A stretch of DNA of 64,000 nucleotides from contig NZ_JAIQDB010000002.1 of NCBI RefSeq assembly GCF_020037475.1, forward strand, positions 434,001-498,000, written 5' to 3'. The notes beneath the pieces are model-generated. The model made no database searches and was not told the origin of the DNA. It saw only the letters and a program-made list of their open reading frames with translations. The position numbers and the translations under genes were made by a program. Origin of the DNA: Sutcliffiella deserti. GTDB taxonomy: Bacteria; Bacillota; Bacilli; Bacillales; Bacillaceae_I. This document shows, piece after piece, positions 33,962 through 43,186 of this stretch (position 1 is its first letter; each line of letters begins with the position of its first letter).

Positions 33962-34303
33962 TTATTGTGACATTCCGTTATTGCTGTAAGGAAATTGAGA
34001 CGAGTACCCTTGGAATTGTTGATATTCTTGTTGTAACTTTTGCTGTTCCGCAGCTTCTAAACTGTACCAACCCTTTTGGAACATAACGTTATACAGATCA
34101 CGCTGGCAGTTTTGTGTTTCATTAAAAATTGCTAGTAAGTCAGTATAGATCTGTTGGTTACTTGCTTCATTTAAAGCGGTGCTATAGGATGCAGTCATGT
34201 ATTTTTCTGATGCAAGCATATCGTTTATGAAATCTCGATCATTCATTTGCGGAGTTTTTGCTACCGGCGTTTCTGGATTTTGAATTTTTTGCTGGTTCAT
34301 CAT
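33962..34303 (-). CDS. Spore coat protein, CotF-like
   Basis: A 113-residue protein with a CotF-type helical core: MNDRDFINDMLASEKYMTAS, LNEASNQQIYTDLLAIFNET and QRDLYNVMFQKGWYSLEAAE, followed by a Gln/Tyr-rich tail. Proteins of this type coat Bacillus spores; some family members are ferritin-like in fold. It is 12 bp downstream of a second CotF-like gene on the same strand. Start ATG behind GAGGGG. Confidence 0.9.
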   Translation of the reverse strand: MMNQQKIQNPETPVAKTPQMNDRDFINDMLASEKYMTASYSTALNEASNQQIYTDLLAIFNETQNCQRDLYNVMFQKGWYSLEAAEQQKLQQEYQQFQGYSSQFPYSNNGMSQ

Positions 34304-34315
34304 AGTTCCCCTCGC

Positions 34316-34600
34316 TTATTGAAGTGGCTGCTGTTGCTGTTGCATTGTATTTTGCCCTTGAATATGAGTCAAGATTTTCTGGTAATGACGCTGATGCATT
34401 TGCCCTGCTTTTTCAATTGCTTGTTTGACACCCTGGTCTTGACATTGTCCGGCAAAAAAATGCGCCTTTTTCATGGCAAGTAAATTCCAAGATAACATAT
34501 CGGCTAGGTATAAAGAGTCTTTAGTTGTAACAACCGCCGGAGGCTGAGGATAATAGCCAGGCTGTTGAGAAATGCTTTGCTGTGGTTGTTGCTGTTGCAT
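34316..34600 (-). CDS. Spore coat protein, CotF-like, Gln-rich
   Basis: A 94-residue protein with Gln/Pro-rich ends (MQQQQPQQSISQQPGYYPQP; TMQQQQQPLQ) around the helical pair SLYLADMLSWNLLAMKKAHF and KQAIEKAGQMHQRHYQKILT of CotF-like coat proteins. It forms a two-gene sporulation operon with its neighbour; expression late in the mother cell would be expected. Start ATG behind GGAGGT. Confidence 0.88.
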   Translation of the reverse strand: MQQQQPQQSISQQPGYYPQPPAVVTTKDSLYLADMLSWNLLAMKKAHFFAGQCQDQGVKQAIEKAGQMHQRHYQKILTHIQGQNTMQQQQQPLQ

Positions 34601-34787
34601 ACAACGACCTCCTTAATTTTACTATCCTTTGTAGAATATCCCTTGTATTGAAAACTATGTATGAAGGAGTGAATGGTAACTCGAATAAACGACAGATAAA
34701 ACTATTTCCCGACAAATAATTTGTATTCAAATATAAAAAATGATGATAAAATAATGTTGTGATTTTAGTGGTTTTTTCCATAAAAAC

Positions 34788-34801
34788 TGAAAGCGTTTGC
34801 T
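34788..34801. promoter_or_regulatory. cre-like site before proline dehydrogenase
   Basis: TGAAAGCGTTTGCT matches the CcpA cre consensus except for the last base, 79 bp before the start codon. This suggests glucose repression of proline breakdown. Confidence 0.6.
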
Positions 34802-34879
34802 AGATTTTTTCAGAAAAATTACAAGAAGCAGACAGTTTATATAGAGAGAACATCTTAGAAGTGTGGGAGGAATAACGTC

Positions 34880-35797
34880 ATGGAGCAAGTAATGCGAAAT
34901 ACTTTCTTGTTTTTATCTAAAAATAAAGCGTTAACTAAAGTGGCGAGAAAATATGGGCTGCGTTTTGGAGCGGGCAGATTTGTAGCAGGGGAACGAATTG
35001 ATCAAGCTCTAAAGTCAATACATGAATTAAATGAAAAAAATCTATGTGTAACACTTGATTACTTAGGTGAATTCATCGATACCGAGGAAGAAGCTAAAAT
35101 AATGGCAGACAACTCAATTGAGGCAATCCGGGCAATCGGCCGTGATGAGCATGATTCACAGCTCTCTCTAAAGATGACATCAATGGGACTAGATATCTCT
35201 GAAGAAGTTGTTATGTACAATATGCGCAGAATTCTAGACGTTGCAAAAGAATATGACGTATTCGTAACCATTGACATGGAAGATTACTCCCGCTGTGGGA
35301 AGACCATTGAAGTATTCAAGGAACTTCGTAAAGATTACGATAACGTAGGAACGGTAATCCAAGCATATCTTTATCGCACACTAGAAGATATCGAAGACTT
35401 GAATCAATATAAACCTAACTTACGTTTAGTAAAAGGTGCTTATAAAGAATCACCACAAGTGGCATTTCCGGATAAAAAAGATGTAGATGAGAATTTCAAA
35501 AAAATCATTAAAATGCACCTGCTTAACGGCAACTATGCAGCAATTGCGACACATGATGACGCCATGATTGAGTATACAAAGGACTTGGTGAAAAAACACG
35601 GCATTTCCAATGATCAATTTGAATTTCAAATGCTTTATGGAATTCGCCCAGAACGCCAGCTCGAGCTCGTAAACGAAGGCTACAAAATGCGCGTTTATGT
35701 TCCATACGGTACAGATTGGTACGGCTACTTCATGCGAAGACTAGCAGAACGCCCAGCAAATGTGGCATTCGTTCTAAAAGGTATCGTAAAAAAATAA
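34880..35797 (+). CDS. putB: Proline dehydrogenase
   Basis: FAD-dependent oxidation of L-proline to pyrroline-5-carboxylate, first step of proline catabolism, membrane-associated and quinone-linked. The protein has 305 residues, the normal size for the monofunctional Bacillus enzyme. The TIM barrel shows CVTLDYLGEFI, SLKMTSMGLD, FVTIDMEDYSRC, LRLVKGAYKESP, EFQMLYGIRPERQ and VYVPYGTDWYGYFMRRLAER, covering the FAD- and proline-binding residues including the paired C-terminal arginines. No P5C dehydrogenase is adjacent, so the second step is elsewhere. The ATG follows GGGAGGAATAACGTC. Confidence 0.95.
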   Translation: MEQVMRNTFLFLSKNKALTKVARKYGLRFGAGRFVAGERIDQALKSIHELNEKNLCVTLDYLGEFIDTEEEAKIMADNSIEAIRAIGRDEHDSQLSLKMTSMGLDISEEVVMYNMRRILDVAKEYDVFVTIDMEDYSRCGKTIEVFKELRKDYDNVGTVIQAYLYRTLEDIEDLNQYKPNLRLVKGAYKESPQVAFPDKKDVDENFKKIIKMHLLNGNYAAIATHDDAMIEYTKDLVKKHGISNDQFEFQMLYGIRPERQLELVNEGYKMRVYVPYGTDWYGYFMRRLAERPANVAFVLKGIVKK

Positions 35798-35810
35798 ACC
35801 CAACACAAAC

Positions 35811-35837
35811 AAGAGAGTGCCAATGCACTCTCTTTTA
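35811..35837 (+). terminator. Terminator behind putB
   Basis: AAGAGAGTGC pairs perfectly with GCACTCTCTT around CAAT, then TTTT. Confidence 0.9.
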
Positions 35838-36105
35838 TAATCCCGAAAATATATCCAAAGCCTTTCAATCCAACGTTTTTTTCTTTTATAAACTGAACAA
35901 ACCTACTTAGGGGCCAGGCCTCAAATACCAATTTAATCCAAATAAATTCAATCTAAGCTTTCCTCTCCCGATCCTTCGTAAACAATAAAAGGGGGTTGCG
36001 CGCCGGTCTTGTGCGCTTGCCCCCCCACTCTAAATTCAGAGTCAAAAGGAGGCTACACTTGTCTTAAGTGCTCCCACCTCAACTAATCCAAAGTGTTATA
36101 TCAAA
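35838..36105. other. Intergenic stretch with a GC-rich hairpin (35991-36027)
   Basis: GGGGG and GCGC at 35991-36002 pair with GTGCGC and CCCCC at about 36011-36027 around a GC-rich loop. A partial GGGGCCAGGCCT motif is near 35909-35920. No gene supported. Confidence 0.5.
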
Positions 36106-36252
36106 CTAGTCTTGCATGTTCGCTTTTCCATATTGCTGATTATTACTTGTTCGCTTTCCGCTATGATCCATTTCAACTGTTGGACCAGCATTTCCTTTCA
36201 CGCTTGCAGCACTTTTTGCTCTTTGTGAAGGTTGCTTTTTCATTTTCGCCAT
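36106..36252 (-). CDS. yuzL: YuzL-like small protein
   Basis: A 48-residue basic protein, MAKMKKQPSQRAKSAASVKG at its start and NNQQYGKANMQD at its end, low in hydrophobic residues. The size, composition and position between putB and fadN match Bacillus YuzL, a small protein of unknown function. The near-perfect ribosome binding site GGAGGTGAT lies 6 bases before the ATG. It is convergent with putB. Confidence 0.8.
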   Translation of the reverse strand: MAKMKKQPSQRAKSAASVKGNAGPTVEMDHSGKRTSNNQQYGKANMQD

Positions 36253-36420
36253 CCTGTATCACCTCCGTCTTTGTTATTTTTACCTTCAACGATAAGGAAA
36301 TACCGATCTTGGTGAAAATAATATAGAAAACTCTTATTTATATATTGCGAAAATTCGTTAAATCCATTATAGTTAAAACAAAGGAACTCTTGTAAAGGAG
36401 ATATTTTTTTGCGACAAAAA

Positions 36421-36438
36421 TGAATGAGTGTTCATTCA
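36421..36438. promoter_or_regulatory. FadR-type operator upstream of fadN
   Basis: TGAATGAGTGTTCATTCA: the perfect inverted repeat TGAATGA/TCATTCA, which is the form of the Bacillus FadR (TetR family) operator. It lies 35 bp before the fadN start. Long-chain acyl-CoA would relieve repression. Confidence 0.85.
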
Positions 36439-36472
36439 AAAACTTAAATTCGACTATCAAGGGGGAGGAAGA

Positions 36473-38857
36473 ATGAAACAAACTATTAAAAAGGCTGCCG
36501 TTATCGGTTCTGGTGTAATGGGGTCTGGAATAGCAGCACATTTAGCGAACGTAGGTATACCGACAATCTTGTTGGATATTGTACCGAACAAATTAACGAG
36601 TGAAGAAGAGCAAAAAGGTCTTACACTTTCAGATAAAGCGATAAGAAATAAATTTGCTGCCACAGCATTGCAAAAGCTGTTAAAGCAAAAACCTGCACCA
36701 TTGACAACGAAGTCTAATCTTCAATTAATTGAAGCAGGGAACATTGAGGATGATCTGGAAAAAATAGCGGATTGTGATTGGGTTATTGAAGTAATTGTCG
36801 AAAACCTGGAAATTAAAAAGCAGCTATTTGAAAAAGTGGATCAGTACCGCAAGCCAGGTAGCATTGTGAGTTCCAACACTTCTGGAATCTCGATTGAAGC
36901 GATGGCAGAAGAGCGCTCGGAAGATTTTCAAAAGAATTTCCTTGGGACGCACTTTTTTAATCCACCGCGTTATTTAAAATTATTAGAAGTAATTCCTACA
37001 AACGCTACAAATCCATCTGTAGTAAATTTCATTAAACAATTCGGTGAAGATGTTCTTGGGAAAGGCATCGTTCTTGCTAAAGATACTCCCAATTTTATCG
37101 CCAACAGAATTGGAACGTATGGCTTATTAGTAACAGTCAAGCAAATGCTTGAAGGTGGTTATAGTGTTGGAGAGGTAGACTCAGTAACCGGTCCAGTTAT
37201 TGGGCGTCCTAAAAGTGCTACATTCCGCACGTTGGATGTTGTTGGTTTAGATACATTCATCCATGTTGCAAACAATGTGTTCGAAAAAGTGGAAGGCGCG
37301 GAAAAAGAAGTATTCCAAGTGCCGGATTTTATGAAGAAGATGCAAGAAAACGGTTGGCTTGGCAGTAAATCAGGTCAAGGCTTCTATCTTAAACAAGGCA
37401 AAGAGATTCTTGAATTAAATGCAGAAGCTTTCGAATATCAGCCAAGAAAGAAATTAAAAACCCAAGCACTCGAGATGAGCAAACAGGCTAAGGGATATAG
37501 CAACAAAATGAAAGCGCTTGTATATGCAGATGATCGAGCAGGTAATCTTTTGTGGAGCATACTGGCGCCAGTGTTAAGCTATTCAGCACAGCTTCTTGGA
37601 GAAATTGCCGATGATATTGTGGCGATTGACCAGGCAATGAAGTGGGGCTTCGGCTGGGATCACGGTCCATTTGAAACATGGGATGCAATTGGTCTAGAAG
37701 AATCCGTAATGAAAATGAAAGAGGATGGAATCCTTGTTCCAAAATGGGTAGATGAACTACTTGCGGATGGCCACCGCTCTTTCTATAAAAAAGATAACGG
37801 AACAACTTCTTTCTATGATAATGGCAACTATAAAGCGATGGAAGTTAACGAAAAAAATATTAACCTAAAAGCACTGAAGGAAACAAACGGTGTTATTAAG
37901 AAGAACGCGGGTGCAAGTCTTGTTGACATCGGTGACGGTATTGCACTTTTAGAGTTCCATTCGCCTAACAACTCAATTGGATTAGATGTCATTCAAATGA
38001 TTAATTTTGCGATTGATGAAGTGGATAAGAATTATAAAGGGCTTGTAATTGGAAACCAAGGCAAGAACTTCTGCGTTGGTGCCAACCTTGCAATGATCCT
38101 TATGGAAGCACAGGATGACAATTATTTTGAAATTGATATGGTTGTTAAGCACTTCCAACAAGCAATGATGAAAATTAAATATAGTCCAAAACCAGTGGTT
38201 GCAGCACCTTTTGGCATGACACTAGGTGGAGGAACGGAAATCTGCTTACCTGCTAGCCAGATTCAAGCTTCAAGCGAATCCTATATGGGACTTGTAGAAG
38301 TTGGTGTCGGTCTTATCCCTGGAGGCGGAGGAAATAAAGAGCTTTATATTAAGCACTTAGATAGTATGCCTAAAGGATTGGATTTTGATCTTCAACAGGT
38401 TGCAAACAAAGTATTTGAACAAATAGCTACTGCAAAAGTATCAACAGCTGCTGCGGAAGCTAGAGACCTGCAGATTCTAAATAACCAAGACAGAATCAGC
38501 TTTAATGGGGACCACTTAATTTATGATGCGAAACAAGCGGCATTGAGCCTATTTGAAAGAGGCTACACACCACCTGTTCGCAAAAAAATTCCAGTAGTTG
38601 GGGAAACAGGTTATGCAACACTGATGCTAGGTGCACACAATATGCAATATTCTGGCTTTATTTCTGAGCATGATCTAAAGATTGCTAAAAAGTTAGCCTA
38701 TGTTATCGCAGGCGGCAACCTGCCATTCGGAACAGAGGTAGATGAACAATACCTTCTTGATTTAGAGCGGGAAGCATTCTTAAGCCTCGTTGGGGAAGCA
38801 AAATCTCAACAACGTATGCAGCATATGCTCGTTAAGGGAAAACCATTACGCAACTAA
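36473..38857 (+). CDS. fadN: FadN: 3-hydroxyacyl-CoA dehydrogenase / enoyl-CoA hydratase
   Basis: Bifunctional beta-oxidation enzyme of 794 residues. The NAD-binding dehydrogenase half comes first (KKAAVIGSGVMGSGIAAHLA; SNTSGISIEAMAEER; GTHFFNPPRYLKLLEVIP with the catalytic His; DTPNFIANRIG), and the hydratase half begins near residue 470 (NNSIGLDVIQMINFAIDEV; VIGNQGKNFCVGANLAMIL; GGGTEICLPA; VGVGLIPGGGGNKEL). This order is the reverse of proteobacterial FadB and typical of Bacillus FadN. Start ATG 36473 follows GGGGGAGG. It is the first gene of fadNAE behind the FadR operator. Confidence 0.96.
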   Translation: MKQTIKKAAVIGSGVMGSGIAAHLANVGIPTILLDIVPNKLTSEEEQKGLTLSDKAIRNKFAATALQKLLKQKPAPLTTKSNLQLIEAGNIEDDLEKIADCDWVIEVIVENLEIKKQLFEKVDQYRKPGSIVSSNTSGISIEAMAEERSEDFQKNFLGTHFFNPPRYLKLLEVIPTNATNPSVVNFIKQFGEDVLGKGIVLAKDTPNFIANRIGTYGLLVTVKQMLEGGYSVGEVDSVTGPVIGRPKSATFRTLDVVGLDTFIHVANNVFEKVEGAEKEVFQVPDFMKKMQENGWLGSKSGQGFYLKQGKEILELNAEAFEYQPRKKLKTQALEMSKQAKGYSNKMKALVYADDRAGNLLWSILAPVLSYSAQLLGEIADDIVAIDQAMKWGFGWDHGPFETWDAIGLEESVMKMKEDGILVPKWVDELLADGHRSFYKKDNGTTSFYDNGNYKAMEVNEKNINLKALKETNGVIKKNAGASLVDIGDGIALLEFHSPNNSIGLDVIQMINFAIDEVDKNYKGLVIGNQGKNFCVGANLAMILMEAQDDNYFEIDMVVKHFQQAMMKIKYSPKPVVAAPFGMTLGGGTEICLPASQIQASSESYMGLVEVGVGLIPGGGGNKELYIKHLDSMPKGLDFDLQQVANKVFEQIATAKVSTAAAEARDLQILNNQDRISFNGDHLIYDAKQAALSLFERGYTPPVRKKIPVVGETGYATLMLGAHNMQYSGFISEHDLKIAKKLAYVIAGGNLPFGTEVDEQYLLDLEREAFLSLVGEAKSQQRMQHMLVKGKPLRN

Positions 38858-38935
38858 TCTACTAGTGATAAGCACTTGGACCTAGATGCGAACTATACTA
38901 TTTTACAAATCTACTAGAAAAGCGAGGGGAACACT

Positions 38936-40114
38936 TTGAAAGAAGCGGTTATTGTTGCTGGTGCAAGAACACCAGTAGGTAGAGCGAAAAAAGGATCATT
39001 AGCTACAGTACGACCAGACGATCTTGGAGCACTAGTAGTTAGAGAGACGTTAAGAAGAGCCGGTAACTATGATGGGCCAATCGATGATCTAATCTTTGGT
39101 TGTGCGATGCCAGAAGCAGAACAAGGGTTGAACATGGCAAGAAATATCGGTGGATTAGCAGGCCTGCCTTCAAGTGTACCTGCTATCACCATTAATAGAT
39201 ATTGCTCATCAGGGTTACAAACGATTGCCTATGCTGCAGAGAGAATCATGCTTGGACATTCTGAATCTGTCATAGCAGGTGGAGCAGAATCAATGAGTAT
39301 GATACCAATGACAGGCCATACTGTCCGTCCGAATGCAAGACTTGTAGATTCTGCACCAGAATATTATATGGGAATGGGGCATACAGCAGAGCAGGTTGCT
39401 AATAAGTATGGTGTAAGCCGACAAGACCAGGATGCATTCGCTGTAAGAAGCCATGAGCGTGCAGCAAGAGCAATTCAAGAGGGTAAATTTTCGGATGAGA
39501 TCGTTCCGGTTGATGTGTCAGTGAAAAGAGTCGGAGCAAACAATAAGTTAGAAGAATCAACATTTACCTTTAGTCAGGATGAAGGGGTAAGAGCTGGCAC
39601 AACACTGGATGTGCTTGGTAAATTAAGACCAGCATTTAATGTGAAAGGTTCTGTAACAGCAGGTAACTCTTCTCAAACAAGTGATGGAGCTGCATCTGTC
39701 TTAGTGATGGAAAGAGAACGTGCAGAAGCACTTGGACTAAAGCCAATCGCGAAATTCCGTTCCTTTGCAGTTGGTGGCGTACCACCGGAAGTGATGGGAA
39801 TCGGACCAGTTGTAGCAATTCCAAAAGCTTTAAAACTAGCTGGATTAGAGCTATCAGATATTGGATTAATTGAACTAAATGAAGCCTTTGCGTCCCAAGC
39901 GATTCAAGTTATGCGGGAGCTAGGCCTGAATGAAGACATAGTGAATGTCAACGGAGGAGCAATCGCCCTCGGTCATCCACTTGGATGTACAGGTTCCAAA
40001 TTAACCTTGACCTTGCTTCACGAAATGCAGCGCCGGAATCAACAGTTCGGTATGGTGAGCATGTGTATCGGCGGGGGTATGGGAGCAGCAGGAGTATTCG
40101 AATTATTAGCTTAA
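38936..40114 (+). CDS. fadA: FadA: acetyl-CoA acyltransferase (thiolase)
   Basis: Cleaves 3-ketoacyl-CoA in the last beta-oxidation step; 392 residues, full length. It shows the nucleophile region INRYCSSGLQTIAYAAERIM (active Cys), GNSSQTSDGAASVLVMERER, NEAFASQAIQVMRELGL, NGGAIALGHPLGCTGSKL (His) and MCIGGGMGAAGVFE (second Cys). The start is TTG at 38936 behind GCGAGGGGAACAC. It is 78 bp after fadN. Its TAA (40112-40114) is part of the 8-bp duplication produced by insertion of the MITE. Confidence 0.96.
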   Translation: MKEAVIVAGARTPVGRAKKGSLATVRPDDLGALVVRETLRRAGNYDGPIDDLIFGCAMPEAEQGLNMARNIGGLAGLPSSVPAITINRYCSSGLQTIAYAAERIMLGHSESVIAGGAESMSMIPMTGHTVRPNARLVDSAPEYYMGMGHTAEQVANKYGVSRQDQDAFAVRSHERAARAIQEGKFSDEIVPVDVSVKRVGANNKLEESTFTFSQDEGVRAGTTLDVLGKLRPAFNVKGSVTAGNSSQTSDGAASVLVMERERAEALGLKPIAKFRSFAVGGVPPEVMGIGPVVAIPKALKLAGLELSDIGLIELNEAFASQAIQVMRELGLNEDIVNVNGGAIALGHPLGCTGSKLTLTLLHEMQRRNQQFGMVSMCIGGGMGAAGVFELLA

Positions 40115-40119
40115 AAATA

Positions 40120-40302
40120 GGCTTTTTTAAAGTTGGAGTGTTGATAATAACGGCAATCTAGCGATGATTGGAGCAAAAGGCGGAGACTCCACGTCCAGCA
40201 GCGGAATACTTGCGACCCCGCAGGCTTGCTGAGGAGGCTCCAGCACCGCCCCGTGGAACGCGTAGCCTTTTGCGGAAATCAATAGCGGAGTTTAACATAG
40301 CC
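40120..40302. mobile_element. MITE-like element, complete copy 1 (183 bp)
   Basis: Inverted ends GGCTTTTTTAAA (40120-40131) and TTTAACATAGCC (40291-40302), flanked by identical 8-bp repeats TAAAAATA (40112-40119 and 40303-40310), a perfect target duplication. The GC-rich interior contains GGCGGAGACTCC, GCGACCCCGCAGGCTTGC and GAGGAGGCTCCAGCACCGCC. No ORF. It sits between fadA and fadE and is nearly the reverse complement of the 43-kb copy. Confidence 0.88.
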
Positions 40303-40339
40303 TAAAAATAAAGCTAGACTATAAAAGGAGGAAAATAGA

Positions 40340-42124
40340 ATGTCAAATACGTTAGAGAATATTGTAAAAGGCGGAAGTTTTTTACTGGAAGATATCGCAG
40401 CTGAAAAAGTTTTCACACCGGAAGATTTTTCAGATGAGCATAAATTAATCGCAAAAACAACAGAGGACTTTGTTGTGAACGAAGTAGGTCCGAATTTGGA
40501 GCAAATTGAGCATCACAACTTTGATATTTCTGTAAAGCTTTTAAAAGAAGCGGGCGAGTTAGGTCTTCTTGGCGCAGATGTGCCAGAAGAGTTTGGTGGA
40601 ATTGGATTAGATAAAATAAGCTCTTCTCTTATAACAGAGAAATTTTCAAGAGCTGGTGGCTTCTCCCTGTCATACGGCGCGCATGTAGGAATAGGATCCC
40701 TGCCAATCGTGCTATTCGGGAATAAAGAACAAAAACAAAAGTATTTACCAAAGCTCTCTTCTGGTGAATTACTGGCAGCATACGCTCTAACTGAGCCAGG
40801 TTCTGGTTCGGATGCACTTGGAGCAAAGACAACCGCAAAATTAAATGAGGAAGGTACTCATTATATTTTAAATGGTGAAAAGCAATGGATAACTAACGCA
40901 GGCTTTGCTGATGTATTTGTTGTTTACGCCAAAATTGATGGGGAGCATTTCTCCGCATTTATCGTTGAACGTGGCTATGAGGGAGTATCCACAGGCCCGG
41001 AAGAAAAGAAGATGGGTATAAAAGGATCTTCGACTCGTACGTTAATCTTAGAGGATGCTAAGGTTCCAAAGGAAAACCTACTAGGTGAGGTTGGTCGTGG
41101 GCACGTTATTGCCTTTAATATCTTGAATATTGGCCGATACAAGTTGGCAGTAGGTACTGTAGGTGGATCAAAGCGCGGAATTGAATTAGCAGCAACTTAT
41201 GCTAATCAACGTCAGCAATTTAAAACGCCTATAGCAAAATTCTCGCTTATACAAGAAAAGCTTGCGAATATGGCTACAAAAACATACGCATCAGAAAGCT
41301 CTGTATATCGTACAGTCGGACTTTTTGAAGACAGCCAGGGTAGTTTAACGAAAGAAGAAGAGAATGATCCAAATGCCGTTGCGAAGGCAATTTCTGAATA
41401 CGCAATCGAGTGTTCCCTGAATAAAGTATCTGGATCTGAAACGCTTGATTACGTTGTGGATGAAGCAGTTCAAATTCATGGCGGTTACGGATTTATGGCG
41501 GAATACGAAGTAGAAAGAATGTACCGTGATTCCCGTATCAACCGTATATTTGAAGGAACAAATGAAATAAACCGCTTGTTAGTGCCAGGAACATTTTTAC
41601 GAAAAGCCCTTAAAGGAGAACTTCCATTAATTCAAAAAGCACAAAGCCTTCAAGAAGAATTAATGATGTTAATGCCGGAAGAAGTGGGCGACGGTGTCTT
41701 AGAGCAAGAGAAATATTTAGTGAAAAATGCAAAGAAAATTGCCATACTTATGACAGGATTAGCGGCACAAAAGTACGGCAAAGCCCTAGAAAAAGAGCAG
41801 GAACTTCTAGTAAACATCGCAGATATCATTAGCAATGTGTACTCCATGGAATCCGCTGTGCTACGTACTGAAAAGGCTATTGCTAAATCTGGTGAAGAGA
41901 AAAGCAAACAAAAGATTCTTTATACTCAAGTATTCTGCCAAGAAGCGTTCAACCAAATCGAAGCAGATGCTAAAGAAACACTTGTAGCAGCAGAGACTGG
42001 TGATTCACTTCGTATGATGATTTCAGCACTACGTAAATTCACACGCCACACTCCAATCAATGTGATTGCGAAAAAGCGTGAGATTGCGGCAGCGATATTA
42101 GATGCGGAGAAGTATGTAGTGTAA
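40340..42124 (+). CDS. fadE: FadE: acyl-CoA dehydrogenase
   Basis: FAD-dependent enzyme for the first oxidation step; 594 residues with the long C-terminal extension of the Bacillus FadE type. Visible are LGADVPEEFGGIGLDKISSS, the FAD/substrate loops AYALTEPGSGSDALGAKTTA and LNGEKQWITNAGFADVFVVY, MGIKGSSTRTLILEDAKVP, and QIHGGYGFMAEYEVERMYRDSRI with IFEGTNEINR, the catalytic-base region. The fadNAE set thus covers the cycle, though a 183-bp element separates fadE from fadA. Ribosome binding site AAAGGAGG. Confidence 0.96.
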   Translation: MSNTLENIVKGGSFLLEDIAAEKVFTPEDFSDEHKLIAKTTEDFVVNEVGPNLEQIEHHNFDISVKLLKEAGELGLLGADVPEEFGGIGLDKISSSLITEKFSRAGGFSLSYGAHVGIGSLPIVLFGNKEQKQKYLPKLSSGELLAAYALTEPGSGSDALGAKTTAKLNEEGTHYILNGEKQWITNAGFADVFVVYAKIDGEHFSAFIVERGYEGVSTGPEEKKMGIKGSSTRTLILEDAKVPKENLLGEVGRGHVIAFNILNIGRYKLAVGTVGGSKRGIELAATYANQRQQFKTPIAKFSLIQEKLANMATKTYASESSVYRTVGLFEDSQGSLTKEEENDPNAVAKAISEYAIECSLNKVSGSETLDYVVDEAVQIHGGYGFMAEYEVERMYRDSRINRIFEGTNEINRLLVPGTFLRKALKGELPLIQKAQSLQEELMMLMPEEVGDGVLEQEKYLVKNAKKIAILMTGLAAQKYGKALEKEQELLVNIADIISNVYSMESAVLRTEKAIAKSGEEKSKQKILYTQVFCQEAFNQIEADAKETLVAAETGDSLRMMISALRKFTRHTPINVIAKKREIAAAILDAEKYVV

Positions 42125-42191
42125 GTCTTTAAGCTGTGCTAGCTTAAGCTAAAGCAACATAGTAAGTGAAAGACGATAATTGTAAGTGAAA

Positions 42192-42226
42192 AACCAGGCC
42201 CCTTTATTAAAGGGCCTGGTTTTTTA
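42192..42226 (+). terminator. Terminator behind fadE
   Basis: AACCAGGCCC...GGGCCTGGTT with an AT loop and a T run. Confidence 0.93.
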
Positions 42227-42249
42227 TAAGGGATAGATATCTAAAGCTA

Positions 42250-42939
42250 TTAATCAATTCTGCACAAATCCACTGGACACTCTTCGCAATTAATCTCCAA
42301 TTTTAAGAACTCAAGATTATGAATTGTAATTTTCCCTTTTTCGATAGATAAGATATCATTTTTCTTTAAGTCACTCAGCATGCGATTTATTACTTCCCGT
42401 GAGGTTCCGCAGTAGTTTGCTAAATCTTGATTAGTTAACATGGTATTAATTAATATTCCGTTTTCTTTCATCACTCCATAACTGTTGGACATCCGAATAA
42501 GAGTAGAGTACAAAGCCCCTTTTTTTCCATTCAAAACGAGATCTCTGAATTTAGTTTGTGTTTTTCGAAAATGAAGACTCATCCATTTCATAAACTCAAT
42601 AGCATGTTGACCATTTTCAGAGAGCTTTTGTTCAAGCACTTCTTTTGAGAGAACAAGTACTTTTCCGTCTTCCACTACCTTGGCATTTAACATATAGTGT
42701 GCGTCAGAACAAAATAAAGTAAGTTCACCGACAATATCATCTTTGCTGCAAAGCCTTAACGTTAATTCTTGTCCATCAGGTGTGATCTTGCTGATCTGAA
42801 TTTTACCGTTCAAAATTATATAAATTTCTTTGGCTTCCATTCCCTCTTGAAAAAGATAAGCCCCTTTATTAATAACAAGCTTTGTGTCAAAGGAAGAGAA
42901 GAGAAAATCCCTTAATTCTTTAGCGATCTTATCTGGCAT
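42250..42939 (-). CDS. fnr: Fnr-type Crp/Fnr family regulator with C-terminal Fe-S cysteines
   Basis: A 229-residue transcription factor: cyclic-nucleotide-like beta barrel (LFQEGMEAKEIYIILNGKIQ), long dimer helix and HTH (LTNQDLANYCGTSREVINRM). The end reads NCEECPVDLCRID, i.e. Cys218-x2-Cys221-x4-Cys226, the spacing of the three cysteine ligands (C227, C230, C235) of B. subtilis Fnr, and Asp133 in FRDLVLNGKK is placed like its Asp141 ligand. So it probably senses oxygen through a [4Fe-4S] cluster at the C-terminus, unlike E. coli FNR. ATG 42939 follows AGGAGGGGGG. It sits between fadE and yusI, a place where Bacillus subtilis has no such gene, bracketed by two inverted MITE copies. Confidence 0.87.
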   Translation of the reverse strand: MPDKIAKELRDFLFSSFDTKLVINKGAYLFQEGMEAKEIYIILNGKIQISKITPDGQELTLRLCSKDDIVGELTLFCSDAHYMLNAKVVEDGKVLVLSKEVLEQKLSENGQHAIEFMKWMSLHFRKTQTKFRDLVLNGKKGALYSTLIRMSNSYGVMKENGILINTMLTNQDLANYCGTSREVINRMLSDLKKNDILSIEKGKITIHNLEFLKLEINCEECPVDLCRID

Positions 42940-43186
42940 AGAAATATGCCCCCCTCCTTGTAATTTAAAGAGTAATTTATAATTTATGTAGGCTATTTTC
43001 TTAAAGATAGTTGCGATAAGACCGTAAAAAATCGGCACTTGGATTTTTTACTGCCCTTTTCACAGCAACGATTGTAACGAGTGGTATAGGTGCTCCTATT
43101 GTACCTCTAAAAACTGGAAAAATCTATGAATTATTCTCATCCTGGCACGATTATTTCAGTTGATTGTAATCTCCATTTAATTATAG

